From positions 1,686,962 to 1,750,961 of the forward strand of contig NW_022985167.1 in the NCBI RefSeq assembly GCF_010093535.1: a stretch of DNA of 64,000 bases, given 5' to 3'. Numbering within the stretch: position 1 is the first letter of the stretch; every line of letters begins with the position of its first letter. A model generated the notes under the pieces. That model was not told where the DNA came from and did no database searches. It saw nothing but the letters and a program-made list of their open reading frames with translations. Of the stretch, positions 11,789 to 24,380 are shown piece after piece. Position numbers and translations under genes: made by a program. The DNA comes from Lindgomyces ingoldianus. Taxonomy: Eukaryota; Ascomycota; Dothideomycetes; Pleosporales; Lindgomycetaceae.

Positions 11789-12781
11789 TAAGGCGCGCTT
11801 TCACGTGCGGCAAAATGGGGTTCAACAGGATGGAATATTCCGACAGGGGGCTGGCACCAATATCAGAAGTTTCAGACTCCGTCGGAAAATCAGGAAGCTC
11901 TAATGTGAGATGAGTGGTACGGCACCAAGTGAACTTTGAAGTGAGCCTCCAAAGAGTCGGTCGGAGCGAGACCGGGAAGCAATCTCCCACGGGAATATAT
12001 TAGGCTGGGCTACATCCACTGTGGCGAACGGTGCGCAAAGCGATTGAGAAATATGGCTGAGTGGAAATTTCCATCGTACAATTAAGAGGTCTCCTCGGTC
12101 AATCATGTGACGGAGCTAACCTCTTATAGATCAAGGTGCAAATTGGAGGGCTCGGTGTCGGGCAAGGGTTGAGAGTGGGTCACAGCAAAAATGTATTCCA
12201 CATGCATGATTCCTGCAACTTCAATGCGAACACCGCTTTCGTATAAACCAATGTTATATAGAAATTGACTCATGTTCTTTGCGCTGATGGTATTTTCGTA
12301 TGCGGCTGAACAATCTCGCTTGAGTGAAGCTTCCGTAAGTATCATAAATTAGGTGCGGATCAAAAAGCCCGAGGGTTATCAAAGCAGTCAATGCTTAGTA
12401 TCATACAAATGCATGGTTCCAAAATCATAAGCGCTCAGTAGATACTCCCGACAGATAGCGCCTGAAGTGAGGATTGAGCCGCATGACTATCCTACCTAGG
12501 TACCATTCAGGTTACCAAATTACAGATTGGTCTAGAACTGAGGTCTAGTGCTTTAGATCGGTCTGTAATTTACTTAAGTGTGTCAACAGATATGTAACGA
12601 AGCTCAGGTATAAGGTTTGACTTCGAGGCAACAAAGAAAGACGAATCACCGACGATTGCGGCCATGGGATCAACGCATCGTTTCTGGAAACAAAGCCGCG
12701 TCATAATAAAAACAGCCTGCATCCCCAACTCAAATAGCGCAAACCCTTTAAAAGTTACTTTCGACCCATCACCCTTCGAAA
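11789..12781. other. Intergenic right of the hAT element
   Basis: Normal base composition resumes at once after 11788. No protein family is recognised. An imperfect inverted repeat with 17-bp arms lies at 12518-12570. Confidence 0.45.
12518..12570. repeat. Imperfect inverted repeat (stem-loop)
   Basis: The arm AATTACAGATTGGTCTA (12518-12534) pairs with TAGATCGGTCTGTAATT (12554-12570), leaving a 19-nt loop. It could be a remnant of a small inverted-repeat element or a chance hairpin. Confidence 0.4.
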
Positions 12782-13507
12782 ATGACCCGATATCCCTCCG
12801 TCAACCACGCCATCGGCTCTCCGCCATCTCCCTCGCCTGACCTGGAACTCGAATACGCCAATATTACCCTAAAATCCCAAAACCGTACCCTCATCCACTA
12901 TGAACGCAGAATCCAACGCGAATTCTGAATCCTCCTCCTTACCTTCATCGTATTTCTCTTAGGACAATGGCTTATTAGCCCCTCACCCTTCGACTACATG
13001 TCTATCAAAAGCCAAATATAACACTTCCTTATGCAAAACCGATGAAGGGAAGGAACCGTGGGCTGTTGATTCCCTCGGCGGAACAGCTCTACACGGAGTT
13101 GCCACCACCGTTTCAGGGGATGAATCTTGCGCAGTTTACTTTTGTGTTTGAGAATCCGTTTACGGTCTTGAATTCTAACCGAAATTCAAGGGAACAGTTA
13201 GGAAATAAGACAGAGCAAGAAGATCTTTTTGTTTATAGAGATTCGCTCATGGAAGAAGCGTGTCGTAACCGTGAGGAGAAACTCAGCAAAGCAGTCTGCG
13301 AGATAGCAAAGCGAAGGTACTCAAATGCGGCTTCTTGCTTCGTTGGAGAAGAATGTCGGGAAAAGGCATCAAGGGGAAGTAATAAGAACGGGGGGTTCTG
13401 GACATGACTCGGAAAGGCAGTTGGGACATATAGGCGGGAGAAAGATGATTGAGGCAGAGCTTGTGGGCGACGCACCGAGGATTTCGGAGGTTGATCCTGT
13501 GGAGTGA
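12782..13507 (+). pseudogene. Small broken gene with one membrane segment, unknown function
   Basis: From the ATG at 12782 a protein-like frame (MTRYPSVNHAIGSPPSPSP) runs 48 codons to a TGA at 12926-12928. The same frame then continues into a hydrophobic stretch (LLLTFIVFLLGQWLI), a likely single membrane helix. A second frame from 13042 (121 codons to 13407) and a third to 13507 also look protein-like. A GT-AG intron at about 12998-13051 could join the first two frames. I do not recognise the family. The break may be one nonsense transition (TGG or CGA to TGA) plus a later frameshift, or unrecognised introns. Confidence 0.35.
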
Positions 13508-13761
13508 GGTGGACGGAAAGCGAGAGTATCGGATTGATTGTATAGAAAGGGAAAAGCAATTGAAAATGATGACGGGTGGAATAGGAAAATGTGATAGCTA
13601 GATTAATCTATCAGGTTCTGTATTAAGCAAACACAGGAAGCGAACAAGCAGTTTTCATAAAAAGCACTAGGTATCTTCTACAAGTACAGCTATGACGCGT
13701 CTTAGCTGCCGTCATGCTCCCGATACTCATTCTTGCACACGATGACACTTGAATGAAGATA

Positions 13762-15694
13762 TTAGAATATAACGGCAGAGATTCTCCTCCAAGCAGGCCA
13801 AGTCGCCATCTCCGCCCTCTGAGCATTGATGTAGTCCCAGTCGAGCTCTCTCCTACCAGAATCAACGTCAATATTGGATGTTCTCAACCAAGCCTGGCGC
13901 TTCCAAAGATAGCCGCAAAGCCAGAAGAATATTACAACGGGGAGGGCGAGGTAAGATTTGAAGAAACCTTCTGCGGTGCCGATATCTTCACCAATGGGGG
14001 AGAGAGCGGTATAAAACTGTGGCAGAATTAGTAATGGTATAGATGACCTATATCTTGGAGACGAACCTGGGCGCAAAGCACAAGGAAAATGATGAAAAGG
14101 CCAAGCCAGGATCCATAGACACTACCAACCGCTTTGAAGGGGATTTCGTCAAGAGTATGCCCATGATATGCCCAAGCCTTGCGGAATCGGATATGGGCAA
14201 GGCATATGGAGCCCCAAGTGAACAAAGCAGCAAGACCTGACAGAGCCAAAAGCCAGTCAAAGACTGTCGGGCCATCGGCGTCTAAGTTGACATATGCGAG
14301 AGCGCCAAAGATTAGGATAGCGAGAACAGACCATAGGGGCCGCCCAGAGCGATCAATGTAGGTAAAGAACTTGGGTGCGTATCCTTGTTCGCCGAGAGCG
14401 GTAAGAGTACGTGACCCACCATATACTCCAGAGACACCAATGGAGATGACGGAGACCAGGATGACCACGTTCATAAAACTGTCGAAACCTTTAAGGCCGG
14501 CGTACTTTCCAACAAGCACGAATGGAGACGCATTGACGTTGACATAGGGGTTTGCACCAAGAAGGTTGTCGTCATCGTATCGGATGAGCAGACCAACGAA
14601 GAAGAGGCCGAGGACATAAAACCTGTTCAAATGTTAGTTGCACCTGAGGAGGCGAATGGTACGTTGTGGGCTCGGGGATGAGAAGGTGGTGCTCACAATG
14701 TAATTCGCCAGAAAACTTGTCGAATAGCACCAGGCAGAGACTTGAGAGGATTCTTCGTCTCAGCTGCGGCCAAGCCAACAAGCTCAGTTCCAGAGAATGC
14801 AAAGGCGGCAGTGACAAAAACCGAACAGAAACCCTTGAATCCATTGTTAAATGCCCCCGGATCGTACCATAGGCGCGCCCCCCAGTACTCATCATATCTG
14901 CCGGAGGAAGGTCCGCCGCCAAGAACGAGGACAAACGCGATAATCATGAATATGACAGTAGCAGAGAGTTTGAGCATGGACGACCAAAATTCTTCTTCGG
15001 CGTATCCTAGGGTTCCGAACACGTTGATGATGATGATGAATAGGTAGAAGATGGTGATCCAAACACCAACGTTCACTCCTGCCTGCCAATACTCGACCGT
15101 GAAACCAGCGACAGTCAACTCGAGCGGCAAGACGATAGCCCATTGGAAGACGTAGTTCCACCCCATGGCAAAACCCCAAGAGGGATCGATAAATCGGGTG
15201 GAGTATGTGTAGAAGCCACCCGAGATTGGATACATGACGGCGAGTTCACCGAGAGCGTATACTATGAAGCTTCTTAATACCACATACACAAGTTAGGGGT
15301 TCCACAAAATCACACATACCGACATTGAAAATCATGACACCCATGATGAGAAAATCAATCAGTAGTGTTCCAGGTCCCTGAAAAGTGTGAGCGCGTGACG
15401 TGAGACTAATTCTGGGATTCTTACTCCACGACTGAGAGCACTGCCTGAACCGACGAAGAAACCAGCTCCAATAGAGCCACCAATAGCAATCATATGCAAA
15501 TGGCGAGTCTTCATAGATTTGTCCAGCTCCACGATCTTGGGGCCAACCTCACGCCGTTGGAAGGACTTGATGTTCAGGCCATTTCTAGTCCAGAAATCCT
15601 CAGTCTCGCGCCATTGGCCCTGCTCATGGGGATCACGGTGGGGAGGAGACGTGATGCCAACCTTCTCCTCAGGAAGGACGTACTTGTCATCCAT
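13762..15694 (-). CDS. Amino-acid permease (APC superfamily, fungal Gap1-like)
   Basis: Plasma-membrane proton symporter for amino acids, about 12 membrane spans. Exons are 15425-15694, 15320-15377, 14697-15261, 14067-14622 and 13762-14016. They sum to 1,704 nt, 567 aa, the usual length for this family. The first span carries GGSIGAGFFVGSG, the family's unwound substrate-binding helix motif. The next exons give YALGELAVMYP and, further on, FAFSGTELVGLAAAETKNP, both family landmarks. The N-terminal tail (about 70 aa) and the C-terminal WDYINAQRAEM tail are cytosolic. Introns are 47-74 bp; intron 4 uses the donor GTTCGT. The frame is open throughout. Substrate preference cannot be read from the sequence. 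Confidence 0.92.
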
Positions 15695-17262
15695 GGTGTA
15701 GCGAGGTGGTCTCTTGGAAGACGAAGAGATAAGACAAGGTAAACCAGGACTCTGGGACGAAAGGGTTCTTAAATAGACGGAGGTGATCAGCGGAGGGGTT
15801 CAATCTATCTCTACAGATCTCGCGGCGCGCCCGACTGGCGGCATCCAAAAGGGTACGGACAACAGCTTGGCACAGCTTCGGCGTGTCCTCTGAGCGGGCT
15901 GGCAGTTGATTGACGGATTGAAAGAGAGTCCTGGTTGGCTGCACCGTGGATATGTCGGCAATTCCTGTTTGCCAAATAGGGCCTAAGAGGTTCCTCTGGT
16001 CAATCACTCATTTTTAGCGCCACGGCGGCTCTTAGACGGCTCTTGGACCTCCCTATCGTGGGATCTGGGGGGCATTGGCATGCGTGGCGGAGTGTCTTGG
16101 CGAGTGGAGCTCCGACCGGCGGGGTGGATGTGACACGCCAGAGTGGTGATACCCGGTTGCTGGGGCGGAAATTGAAGCTTGAAGAGGATAGAGGGAAATC
16201 CGGTTGATGCGAAGCTGTTTTCTGCGCCATCGATATGGTGTCTGCCTTCTTCAAGAAATGCCATGCCAGCCTCGGCGGGACTTGGCTGCCACCAGGGGGG
16301 GCGGAAAGAAGCTTGCTGGGCGGCAAGTCTTGCGAACTGCCTGAACAGGTAAATAGTGGTGAAAGAACGATATTATTGGACATTGCCTTATCTGCACACA
16401 GCATGGGGCCGTTGCTACATGCGACAACTTAAAGATCAGGATGAGTGGTGGTTGATGAGACGTGAAATGCGTGTCGGTCTGGAGGTGAGCAATGCTAAGC
16501 AATAAAATTTGTTACCTAAGATCTCCTCAAAGATCACGTGAGTTGTCTTTCTTTCTGCATTCGACCTTCCTTTTTCTTCCTGGTTACCTTTTACCTCTGA
16601 ATTATTATGAACCACTATCACGGCATCCGTCGCTCTTAGCCCTCGTATATACTCTCTCCAGTCAATCCGTACTTCCAAGATTCTACTGTCCTTTTTCATC
16701 CACGATATTTTCTCCTGTACTCTCTCTAAACCATTTGGAATGCGCTACCCCAATCCGACTAATAACGTCATGTGTTTGATCAGCCTTGGAACTCTGTGAT
16801 GAAACATGATACAGGACTCCCTCCACATCACTTGAAACGTAGTCATCCCATCTTACTGTTGCGTTCACCCATCGTTTGAGGTCGCGAAGCCCTAACTCCA
16901 TGGTGCCCAATGCACAGGCGCCATCGCAGCCCTACGACGAAACAAAACAAATCTCGGCTCATTTGGCAAGGCAGGCGTCCGCGCACCGTTCACCGGATGC
17001 ACATCCGCACCTCGTATTCCGTCATTGGCTCACGCGACTTGGCACTTGCGCAAGAATGATGTGTCTGCTAATACATTGCCAGGGGAAGGTAGGCGATAAG
17101 TGTGAAAAATGCAAAAAGCTATTTGAGGGAGGCAATCTCATCGCTCGAGGTATTGAAGATATTTTCCGTCCATCGTTGTCTTTTCGAGCCCAACCGAAAT
17201 CGCCAACGACAAAACAGCAGTGTGCCAGCTAAACAAACTACCACCTCATCCAGAATCACCCT
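15695..17262. other. Intergenic upstream of the amino-acid permease
   Basis: It contains the permease promoter. Several open frames of 60-130 codons overlap one another on both strands without recognisable domains. I see no supportable gene. Confidence 0.45.
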
Positions 17263-17883
17263 ATGCCACGTTCCTCCCGACCCCAACCCGAAAACCGGCA
17301 CCAAATCAACCACAGCCAAATGAGCCAGCACTACCCATCAACCCGCACCCACCCTTCAACCCTCACAATCCCAATCCCGAACCCGCACAACTTTCAATGG
17401 CGTGCTCCCCGCCCACCAACACCCGGCAAGCCAACTTTCGACACCATACACGACCCACCCCTTAATATTCCACCCGTCCCGCCGCTTTCATATATCGAGC
17501 CCGACGCTCCGGCCTCTCCGCTCATAACACCATCATATCTGTTCCCCCGCACTCCTCCTCCACTTCCTATATCATCGCTTTCTCAAAAATCGACGCAGAG
17601 GAGAAATAACAGGCACCGGAGGAACTCGCCATATCATATTCAGACTAGCGAACTGATACCGGGTACAGAATCCCGATTCGGATATGGCAATACAAGAAGG
17701 ATGCCAGAGAACCTTGGATGGAACGAGCTTAAATCTCCGATGCGATTTCATTTCATAGAGCCGGAGTGGGAGCAATGTAGTGGTGTGCTCGACGGTCGGG
17801 ATGTTTTAGAAGGAAGAGAGCCGTGCGAGAGACAGGAAGAGAAAGCAAAGACAGGGTTGCGTGGATGGAGGTTTGGTAAGTAG
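17263..17883 (+). CDS. Hypothetical proline-rich protein
   Basis: A 206-codon open frame. The first half is rich in Pro, Ser, Thr and His (for example PPVPPLSYIEPDAPASP). The second half is more charged and contains FHFIEPEWEQ. No domain is recognised. A canonical donor GTAAGT at 17877 overlaps the last codons, so a further exon is possible. A hydrophobic stretch at about 17975-18035 lies in a frame I could not join with a canonical splice. Biased composition means this could be a chance frame in C-rich DNA. Confidence 0.3.
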   Translation: MPRSSRPQPENRHQINHSQMSQHYPSTRTHPSTLTIPIPNPHNFQWRAPRPPTPGKPTFDTIHDPPLNIPPVPPLSYIEPDAPASPLITPSYLFPRTPPPLPISSLSQKSTQRRNNRHRRNSPYHIQTSELIPGTESRFGYGNTRRMPENLGWNELKSPMRFHFIEPEWEQCSGVLDGRDVLEGREPCERQEEKAKTGLRGWRFGK

Positions 17884-18320
17884 TGAGGTTTGCCGCCCTA
17901 GGTGGATATCTCGGGAACAAGACTAGTGTATTGATTAGAGACGGTAATTGTAATATAATTGTACTTCTCCAGCTTGGTCGCTGGGCAATTCCTGGGTGCT
18001 TGGTGGCTAGCGTCTTTGTGGCTTTGACATGGGTAAATAGTTTAGACAGGATGGAAGCAACAGGCGTCAATTGATGGGGTTTAAAGTCAGAATAGCCCTT
18101 TTAGTTCCGCTGCCTAGTTCGCGTCCGAGTTTCGTGGTGAGCGTGACGAACTCCACGAGTTGATAAGCCCATATGAACAGGTTTCCTAATTCGGAAGTGA
18201 CACAAATGGCATGCCCCGGTAGGCTAAGTTCCTCTAATGAGAATTCAATAGGACTCTTCCTTGTTTCTAATACAAAGCAGCCATGTGCAAGACTATAGGA
18301 GAACCCATTTCCAACACAAT
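17884..18320. other. Intergenic, 3' of the MFS permease
   Basis: Short gap between two convergent genes. Apart from the possible extra exon of the proline-rich ORF I see nothing in it. Confidence 0.4.
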
Positions 18321-20267
18321 TCAAACCCCGCGATCCTCAACATGAAGAACTTGTCCCCGCTCATCCATCTCTATTTTAATGCGCTTATTAGACGCTTTAC
18401 GTGGATTTGGGGCCTCAAAGATCTCTCTCAGTTCTTCTGGCGTTTTACCAGCTATCTCCACAAAGAACCTAGACCGCATAATCACATCCCGAAAACTCTC
18501 GAGGCCACCTCTACGTGGAAGTCACTTACCAGTAAATAGCGGAAATCTCAACACATATCCAAGCGATATACACCAGATACAGCTTCCACCCAATCTTCTC
18601 AATACCAATTGAGATACCATACGTATTAATCACCATAGCAACATTCAAGAACAGGAAATTCAGCCTAGATCCTTTGGCTCGTGTGGGGTTCTCGAGACAT
18701 TCAATGGCGTACAGAGTCTGTAGCGGCGTCCAGCCCCAGGCGAAGAAAATCCCAAAGAGATAGATAGACACAATAGTTCCGTACGCAAGGTCATTCGACG
18801 GTTTGGCCGTTGCCGTGAAGGCAGTGAGAAGACAGTATGAAAAGAGGCCGCCAATAAGACCACCCATCAACATCTTTCGTCTCCCAAGTTTATCTAGAAG
18901 GGTGGCTCCGTTGATCGCACCAAGCATACTGAAAATGGGATTGATGGCGTTGATGAGAAGTTGCCTATTTGTATCCGTAATCTCTGCGTTCTTAATCATA
19001 GCTGGCATAGAGTACGAAACAACGTTATTTCCCGACCACTGACCATAAACGGCCATCGCGATAACCATTGCAAGTCGGTATCGTGCAGCTTTGGTGTTTC
19101 CAAGCTCGCGGAAGTCCCACCAGGGATTTTCGTTATGGGTGACAGCGAAGTCATCGCAGATCTCGCGGACCTGGAGTTGGACGATGGGTGCTTCGGGATT
19201 GTCATCGCCGTGGTACTTTGCCAAGACTACGATAGCTTCTTCGTGTCGGTCTTTCGAAATTAGCCAGCGAGGTGATTCGGGGAAGAACAACACAAGGGCC
19301 AAAACAACGGAGGGGAGACGCCAAGCCCAAGATGACGACTCCAGGTGGAGGTTTGTGCCGTACTAGACATGTTAGAGAAAATCCATCAAATCGATGAGTT
19401 AAAACAACGTACGGTGGTCCACCCAGCCAAGATATTCCCTAGCCACCAGAAGCTGTTATACATTCTCGCCATAGTTCCCCGATATGCCGGATGAGCAAGC
19501 TCTACCGTGTATGCAGGTCCAGCAGCGGAAGCAATGGATGCTCCACACCCGAGCACGAACCCCCCACCAATGAACTGGCCCATTCCGCGGGCACTAGCTT
19601 GCACAGCTGTTCCAACAAGAATTAGCAGACATCCCACAAAGATGCACACACGACGTCCATAGCCATCAGCAAAGAAACCACAAAATGGAAATGCAGCAAT
19701 CCGGCCGAGTTTGTAGATTATAAATATAATGCCAGTGGTGGATCCCTCTCCGTAGAGGCCAAAGGTCTTCTGGTAAGTGGTCATGGCGTTGATTTAACCC
19801 ATCACTGAATTATCGAAGCCGTTCATGGTTGACACCAGGTAGCCAATGCCCATGATTGCATAAAGCTTGAGCATGTTCGGAGAGAGCGGCTTAGGCTTCT
19901 ATGCCTCGATGGCGGCGGCTATAATGAATTAGTGTCTTCAGTGTAAAGTGCGAGAGTAAAGGATGGTACATGGAACGGAACGTGGCAAGGCCGGAAGTAT
20001 AGCAGAGTTCTAAGACCTCCTAAAACCCTCGTCCATTCCAACTACAGCCTCAGGAAATTCGGAACCCCCTGTCAACTCTTGGTGGCAGGCGCGAATACGC
20101 AAATAATGAATGACATTTCATCATTTCATTCCAGAGATTTATACTTGGAAATCGTACCTACCCAAGGCGACCGACGCCACATTCGTTCGAATAGCATAGC
20201 TGGGCTTGTGCACGTCGTTAACAACAATTAGCTGCTGCTTGGCATAGTTATTGTCCTCCTTCCCCAT
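18321..20267 (-). pseudogene. Lactose-permease-like MFS sugar transporter with two in-frame stops
   Basis: Sugar porter of the MFS superfamily, closest in appearance to fungal lactose permeases. Exons are 20162-20267, 19413-19918, 18530-19362 and 18321-18468, together 531 codons counting the stop. Family marks include STMNGFD in the first span, a GRR loop, PESPRWL after the sixth span, and a C-terminal GKTPEELREIFEAPNPRKA. Intron 1 is long (243 bp), the others 50-61 bp, all GT-AG. Two stops interrupt exon 2: TAG at 19899-19901 (codon 42, before the first span) and TAA at 19794-19796 (codon 77). Both fit CAG/CAA to TAG/TAA transitions. Everything else is intact, so the loss looks recent. It is divergent from the beta-galactosidase gene, its natural partner. 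Confidence 0.85.
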
Positions 20268-21114
20268 GTTGAAAGAGGTTCAGAGCCAATGCACAACCCA
20301 AACTAATGCACCGAAAGATAGTAGAAGATGGATGGGGTAAAAGCAGTCTCCTATTGTTCGGTCACTGCAGGGTCGGGACTTAGGTGAACTTATATCCCTG
20401 ACTAGGGTACGCACTCTTTGCAATCAAGGCTTTGAACTCCATTGGGAGCACTCCGAGGCGTAAGTAATTCTTCCGAGGATATCTTTCCAGATGGCAATAA
20501 TTGGCTCAAGCCAGCCTGGCATTGAGCGACGCAACCTGTTTTCAAGAACAGGCTGCTATGGCGAGCTTTTAAATACCGGATTCATACTTCCTGCGAGAAT
20601 TCTGAAGGGTAGATCGAAAGCAGTGGCGGATCGAGTCCCCGAGTGGACTGGTGGGGGTGCACTTCAATACAGGATGCGGCCATTCGAATCTCGCGTGTGA
20701 AGCTAAATAGTCTCCCATGAGTCGATGGAGGGGACTTTTGGTAGTTTACAGAGACATAAGTTCAGTTCTATAGACGCGGCTCAACATTGTGAGGAGTTTC
20801 GTGGAGAAAGCGTGGAGGCTAAGGCCACCCAAGCACGTGAAGCCGACTTGGGCATGGTTGCCGAGAGTTTGCAGGGATCCCCGCCGCAGCATAATTGACC
20901 CGACCTCCACCCTCCCTCAAGCCAAACAACGTACATTTCGGCGTTTCAATAAGACCGTTCAGCATGCCCGATTTTCTCCTCTATGCTATCCCTTCTACTG
21001 ACGTGGCGAGGCCAACTTCGAGCTCCTACTTGATATAGTGAGTGGACAACTTTCTGAGAGAAAGGGAAAGATCTCAACCTCTAGCTCTCAATTAACTTCA
21101 TCAATTGGTTTCAG
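20268..21114. promoter_or_regulatory. Shared divergent promoter region, MFS permease / beta-galactosidase
   Basis: 847 bp separate the two start codons. A divergent layout with transport and hydrolysis genes back to back is usual for sugar-induced pairs and suggests common control. I could not identify specific operator sites by eye. Confidence 0.5.
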
Positions 21115-24100
21115 ATGGCTGCTGTTTCTGGTGTCCATCCGGCTGCAGTACCTGATTGGAATAATCTCAATGTTCTTCATAAAAACACACTTCCACCGCG
21201 AGCATACTTTAACGTCTTTCCCTCTGAATCGGATGCCCTCACTTACGATGCTGGGAAAGCAAAGTCCCTCTGTTTGTCAGGAGCGTGGAAATTCCAGCAT
21301 TCACTCTCACCATTTGAAGCCCCCGAAGGCTTTCAAGCCCCATCGTTTGACACTACATCATGGAGCGATATCGCCGTGCCTGGCATGTGGCAACTCCAAG
21401 GCTTCGGCAAGGGGCCTCATTATACAAACGTCCACTTTCATATCCCGGTCGACCCTCCAAATGTTTCATTTACCGAAAATGAGACTGGGTCGTATGTGAG
21501 GAAGTTTACCATCCCTCAGGAGATGAAGGGGTCTCAGATTCGCCTTCGATTCGAAGGGGTAGACTCTTCATTTCATGTCTGGGTGAATGGTAAGGAAGTC
21601 GGCTACTCCCAGGGGAGCAGAAATCCCGATGAGTTTGATGTGACCCATCTTGTTGACGAGCAAGGAGAAAATACGGTGGCCGTGAGAGTGTATCAACTTT
21701 GCGACGGAACGTACATAGAGGATCAGGTAAGTGTCTCATACAGCTCTTCCCCCAGTGCTAACAATCTCTAGGATCAGTGGTGGCTGAGTGGCATGTGAGA
21801 CTATCCTAGTCATATTGGCTATGTCTTATGACTGACGATGCTAGCTTCCGTGACGTATTTTTAATTAGCTTTCCCCGAGAGTCAAGGATTGAAGACCTCT
21901 ATGTCCAAACTTTCTTTGACTGGGAATACCGTGATGCCGAGCTCATGGTAAAGGTTAGCTTAACAGGATCCGGCAACCTCAGGGTCAAGCTTCTCAACGC
22001 TGAACGCCAGACTGTTGCTAGAGTATTCACCGAGTTCTCGAACGAACCGTTCCTTAATATCTCGTTCCCGATCAAAAACCCGACCAAATGGACTGCTGAA
22101 TCTCCGTACTTGTACCACCTAGTTGTGTCTGTCAACTCCGAGCAGTATGTTTCGCATCGCATCGGCTTCCGTCAGGTACAAATGATAGACGGACTGATTA
22201 AAGTCAATGGAAAACGCATCGTATTCCGCGGGGTAAATCGCCACGAACACCATCCCAAATTTGGTCGCGCTGTGCCCATAGAATTCCTCAAACAGGACCT
22301 TATAAACATGAAACGTCACAACATTAATGCTATTCGCACATCTCATCAACTCAATGATCCACGACTGTACGACCTGGCTGATGAGATGGGATTCTGGGTT
22401 ATGGATGAAGCCGACTTAGAGTGCCATGGTTTCGAGTCGATTGCAGACAGTGCGCTATCTGCTGAAGACCGTAAAATGCCTTTTCGCCAACGCCAGGTCC
22501 TTACCAGAAGGGCGGCCGCAAAGTGGACCACTGACAATCCTGATTGGACCCACGCGTATGTCGACAGAGCACAGCATCTCGTGAAGCGAGATCAACTACA
22601 TCCTTCCATCATTGTGTGGAGTCTTGGAAATGAAGCATTCTTTGGCCGGAATTTTACGGCGATGTATGAATGGATTAAAACTTTCGACGACAGTAGGCCT
22701 GTTCACTATGAAGCGGACATTTGTGCCGAGACAGTAGATATGTTTTCGCGAATGTATCCACCTGTTAACGAGATTGTAAAGTTCGGGAAAGATGACAGCA
22801 AAAAAAAGCCATTAGTGCTATGTGAATTCGTAAGCCCTTCACTCGTCCCTCCGCTCTCGTATAGGAGCGACTAAATGCCACAGGTCCATGCAATGGGCAA
22901 CGGTCCGGGTAATATCAAGGAATACATCGATGCATTCTACACGTATCCCAAACTTCAGGGGGGCTTTGCTTGGGAATGGGCTAACCATGGCCTCCTGACG
23001 CAAGACAAGGAGACAAAAGATCAATACTTTGCCTACGGAGGCGATTTCGGTGAGATTCCTCATGACGGGACTTTCGTGATGGACGGACTAGTGAATTCGG
23101 ACCACACACCAAATCCTGGCTTGATCGAATATAAGAAAGCAATTGAACCGGTACAGTTTCTCGAGGTGATCTCGAACAAGGCCAAGTTTGTCAACCGTTA
23201 CGATTTCATAGCGCTGAATCACCTCAAATGTGAGTGGACCATTGCCTCTGACCCAGAGCGTACCGATTCAGGCTCCATTGAACTACCGCCTGGCGTGGAT
23301 CCGGGGCAAACTTTTGAGCTTGAGATGCCCAATTTATCGGATATAAGAGGTGAGACGCTTGTCAACTTCTCGTTCCGCTTAAGCGATGCCACACCTTTCT
23401 TGGAAGCTGGTTTCGAGGTTTCGACGGCCCAAATTTCACTTACTGGACTAGATCCCCTTCGGAAAGCTCCTTCTTCTGCCGGGCCGGAAGTACAAGTCCT
23501 TTTTTCTACTCTGAATTCTCTTCAAATCAAAGGCGGAAACTCGGCGTGGACATTCAATACTCTGCACGGCAATCTCACATCCTGGGTCAAGGACTCAAAG
23601 GAGCTTGTCTCGAAGTCACCAGAGATCAACTTCTTCCGTGCTCCAACTGACAACGACATTCCACAAGATGGCTGGGACTGGAAGGACAAGCTTCTCCACC
23701 TTGCAAAAGTCTCGACTCGAAAAGTTGAATGGTCGCAGGCTAGCAGCAGCGAGTTCACCATAACCGTACACCAGCGAGTTGCACCTCCGGTCTTTTCATG
23801 GTCTATCGACTGCGTCTTAGCGTATCATTTCCTAGCGGACGGGTCTTTGACTGTCCACGCAACCGGCACCCCGCAAGGCCAGAATCTACCCCGTACCCTC
23901 CCACGTATTGGATTCGTTATGGAAATGCCGAAAGAATGGCAGCAAGTCCAATGGTTTGGTCGTGGGCCTGGAGAATGCTACCGTGACAGCAAGCTTTCGC
24001 AGCTGATCGGCACATACAAAGTTTCCAGTATCGAGGAACTATGGACTGAGTACGAAGTCCCGCAAGAGAGCTCCAACCGCACCGATACTCGCTGATTGAA

Positions 24101-24380
24101 GCTCGAGAATGGGGGTTCCTCCTTGTTTGTTCAATTCGCAGAACTCTCGAGTACTGGCCGTGAATTGAAGAGCTTCGACTTCCAGGCTTCGCACTATAGG
24201 ATGTATGATGTGGCGAATGTGGGACATCCATACGAATTGAGAAAGTTTAAAAGAGAAGAAGTGGTCTTGAGGTTGGATTGGCAGCATCATGGGTTGGGTA
24301 GTGGCAGTTGCGGACCAAGAACGTTGGACAAGTATAGCCTCCTAACAGAGCCGTTTGAGTTTGAGGTGGTGCTACGTTAA
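21115..24380 (+). pseudogene. GH2 beta-galactosidase (LacZ type) with premature stop
   Basis: Hydrolyses terminal beta-D-galactosides such as lactose. Exons are 21115-21726, 21772-21794 (a 23-bp micro-exon), 21845-22829 and 22884-24380. Full reading is 1,038 codons, against about 1,024 aa for E. coli LacZ. No signal peptide is seen, so it is probably cytosolic and depends on a permease. The acid/base Glu475 lies in WSLGNEAFF and the nucleophile Glu539 in VLCEFVHAMGNGPG; the second motif spans intron 3. A TGA at 24093-24095 replaces the Trp of the motif NRTDTRW. Homology continues in frame beyond it for 95 codons, including GSGSCGPRTL, which belongs to the C-terminal small-chain domain. A truncated 943-aa protein would lack that domain and is probably inactive, though this is inference. 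Confidence 0.88.

Noticed and set aside
17977..18074. Membrane-helix exon of the proline-rich ORF
   Set aside because: No canonical donor/acceptor pair joins it in frame to the 17263-17883 ORF.
20640..20700. tRNA-like B-box (CATTCGAATCTCG)
   Set aside because: No matching acceptor stem, A-box or anticodon arm could be built around it.
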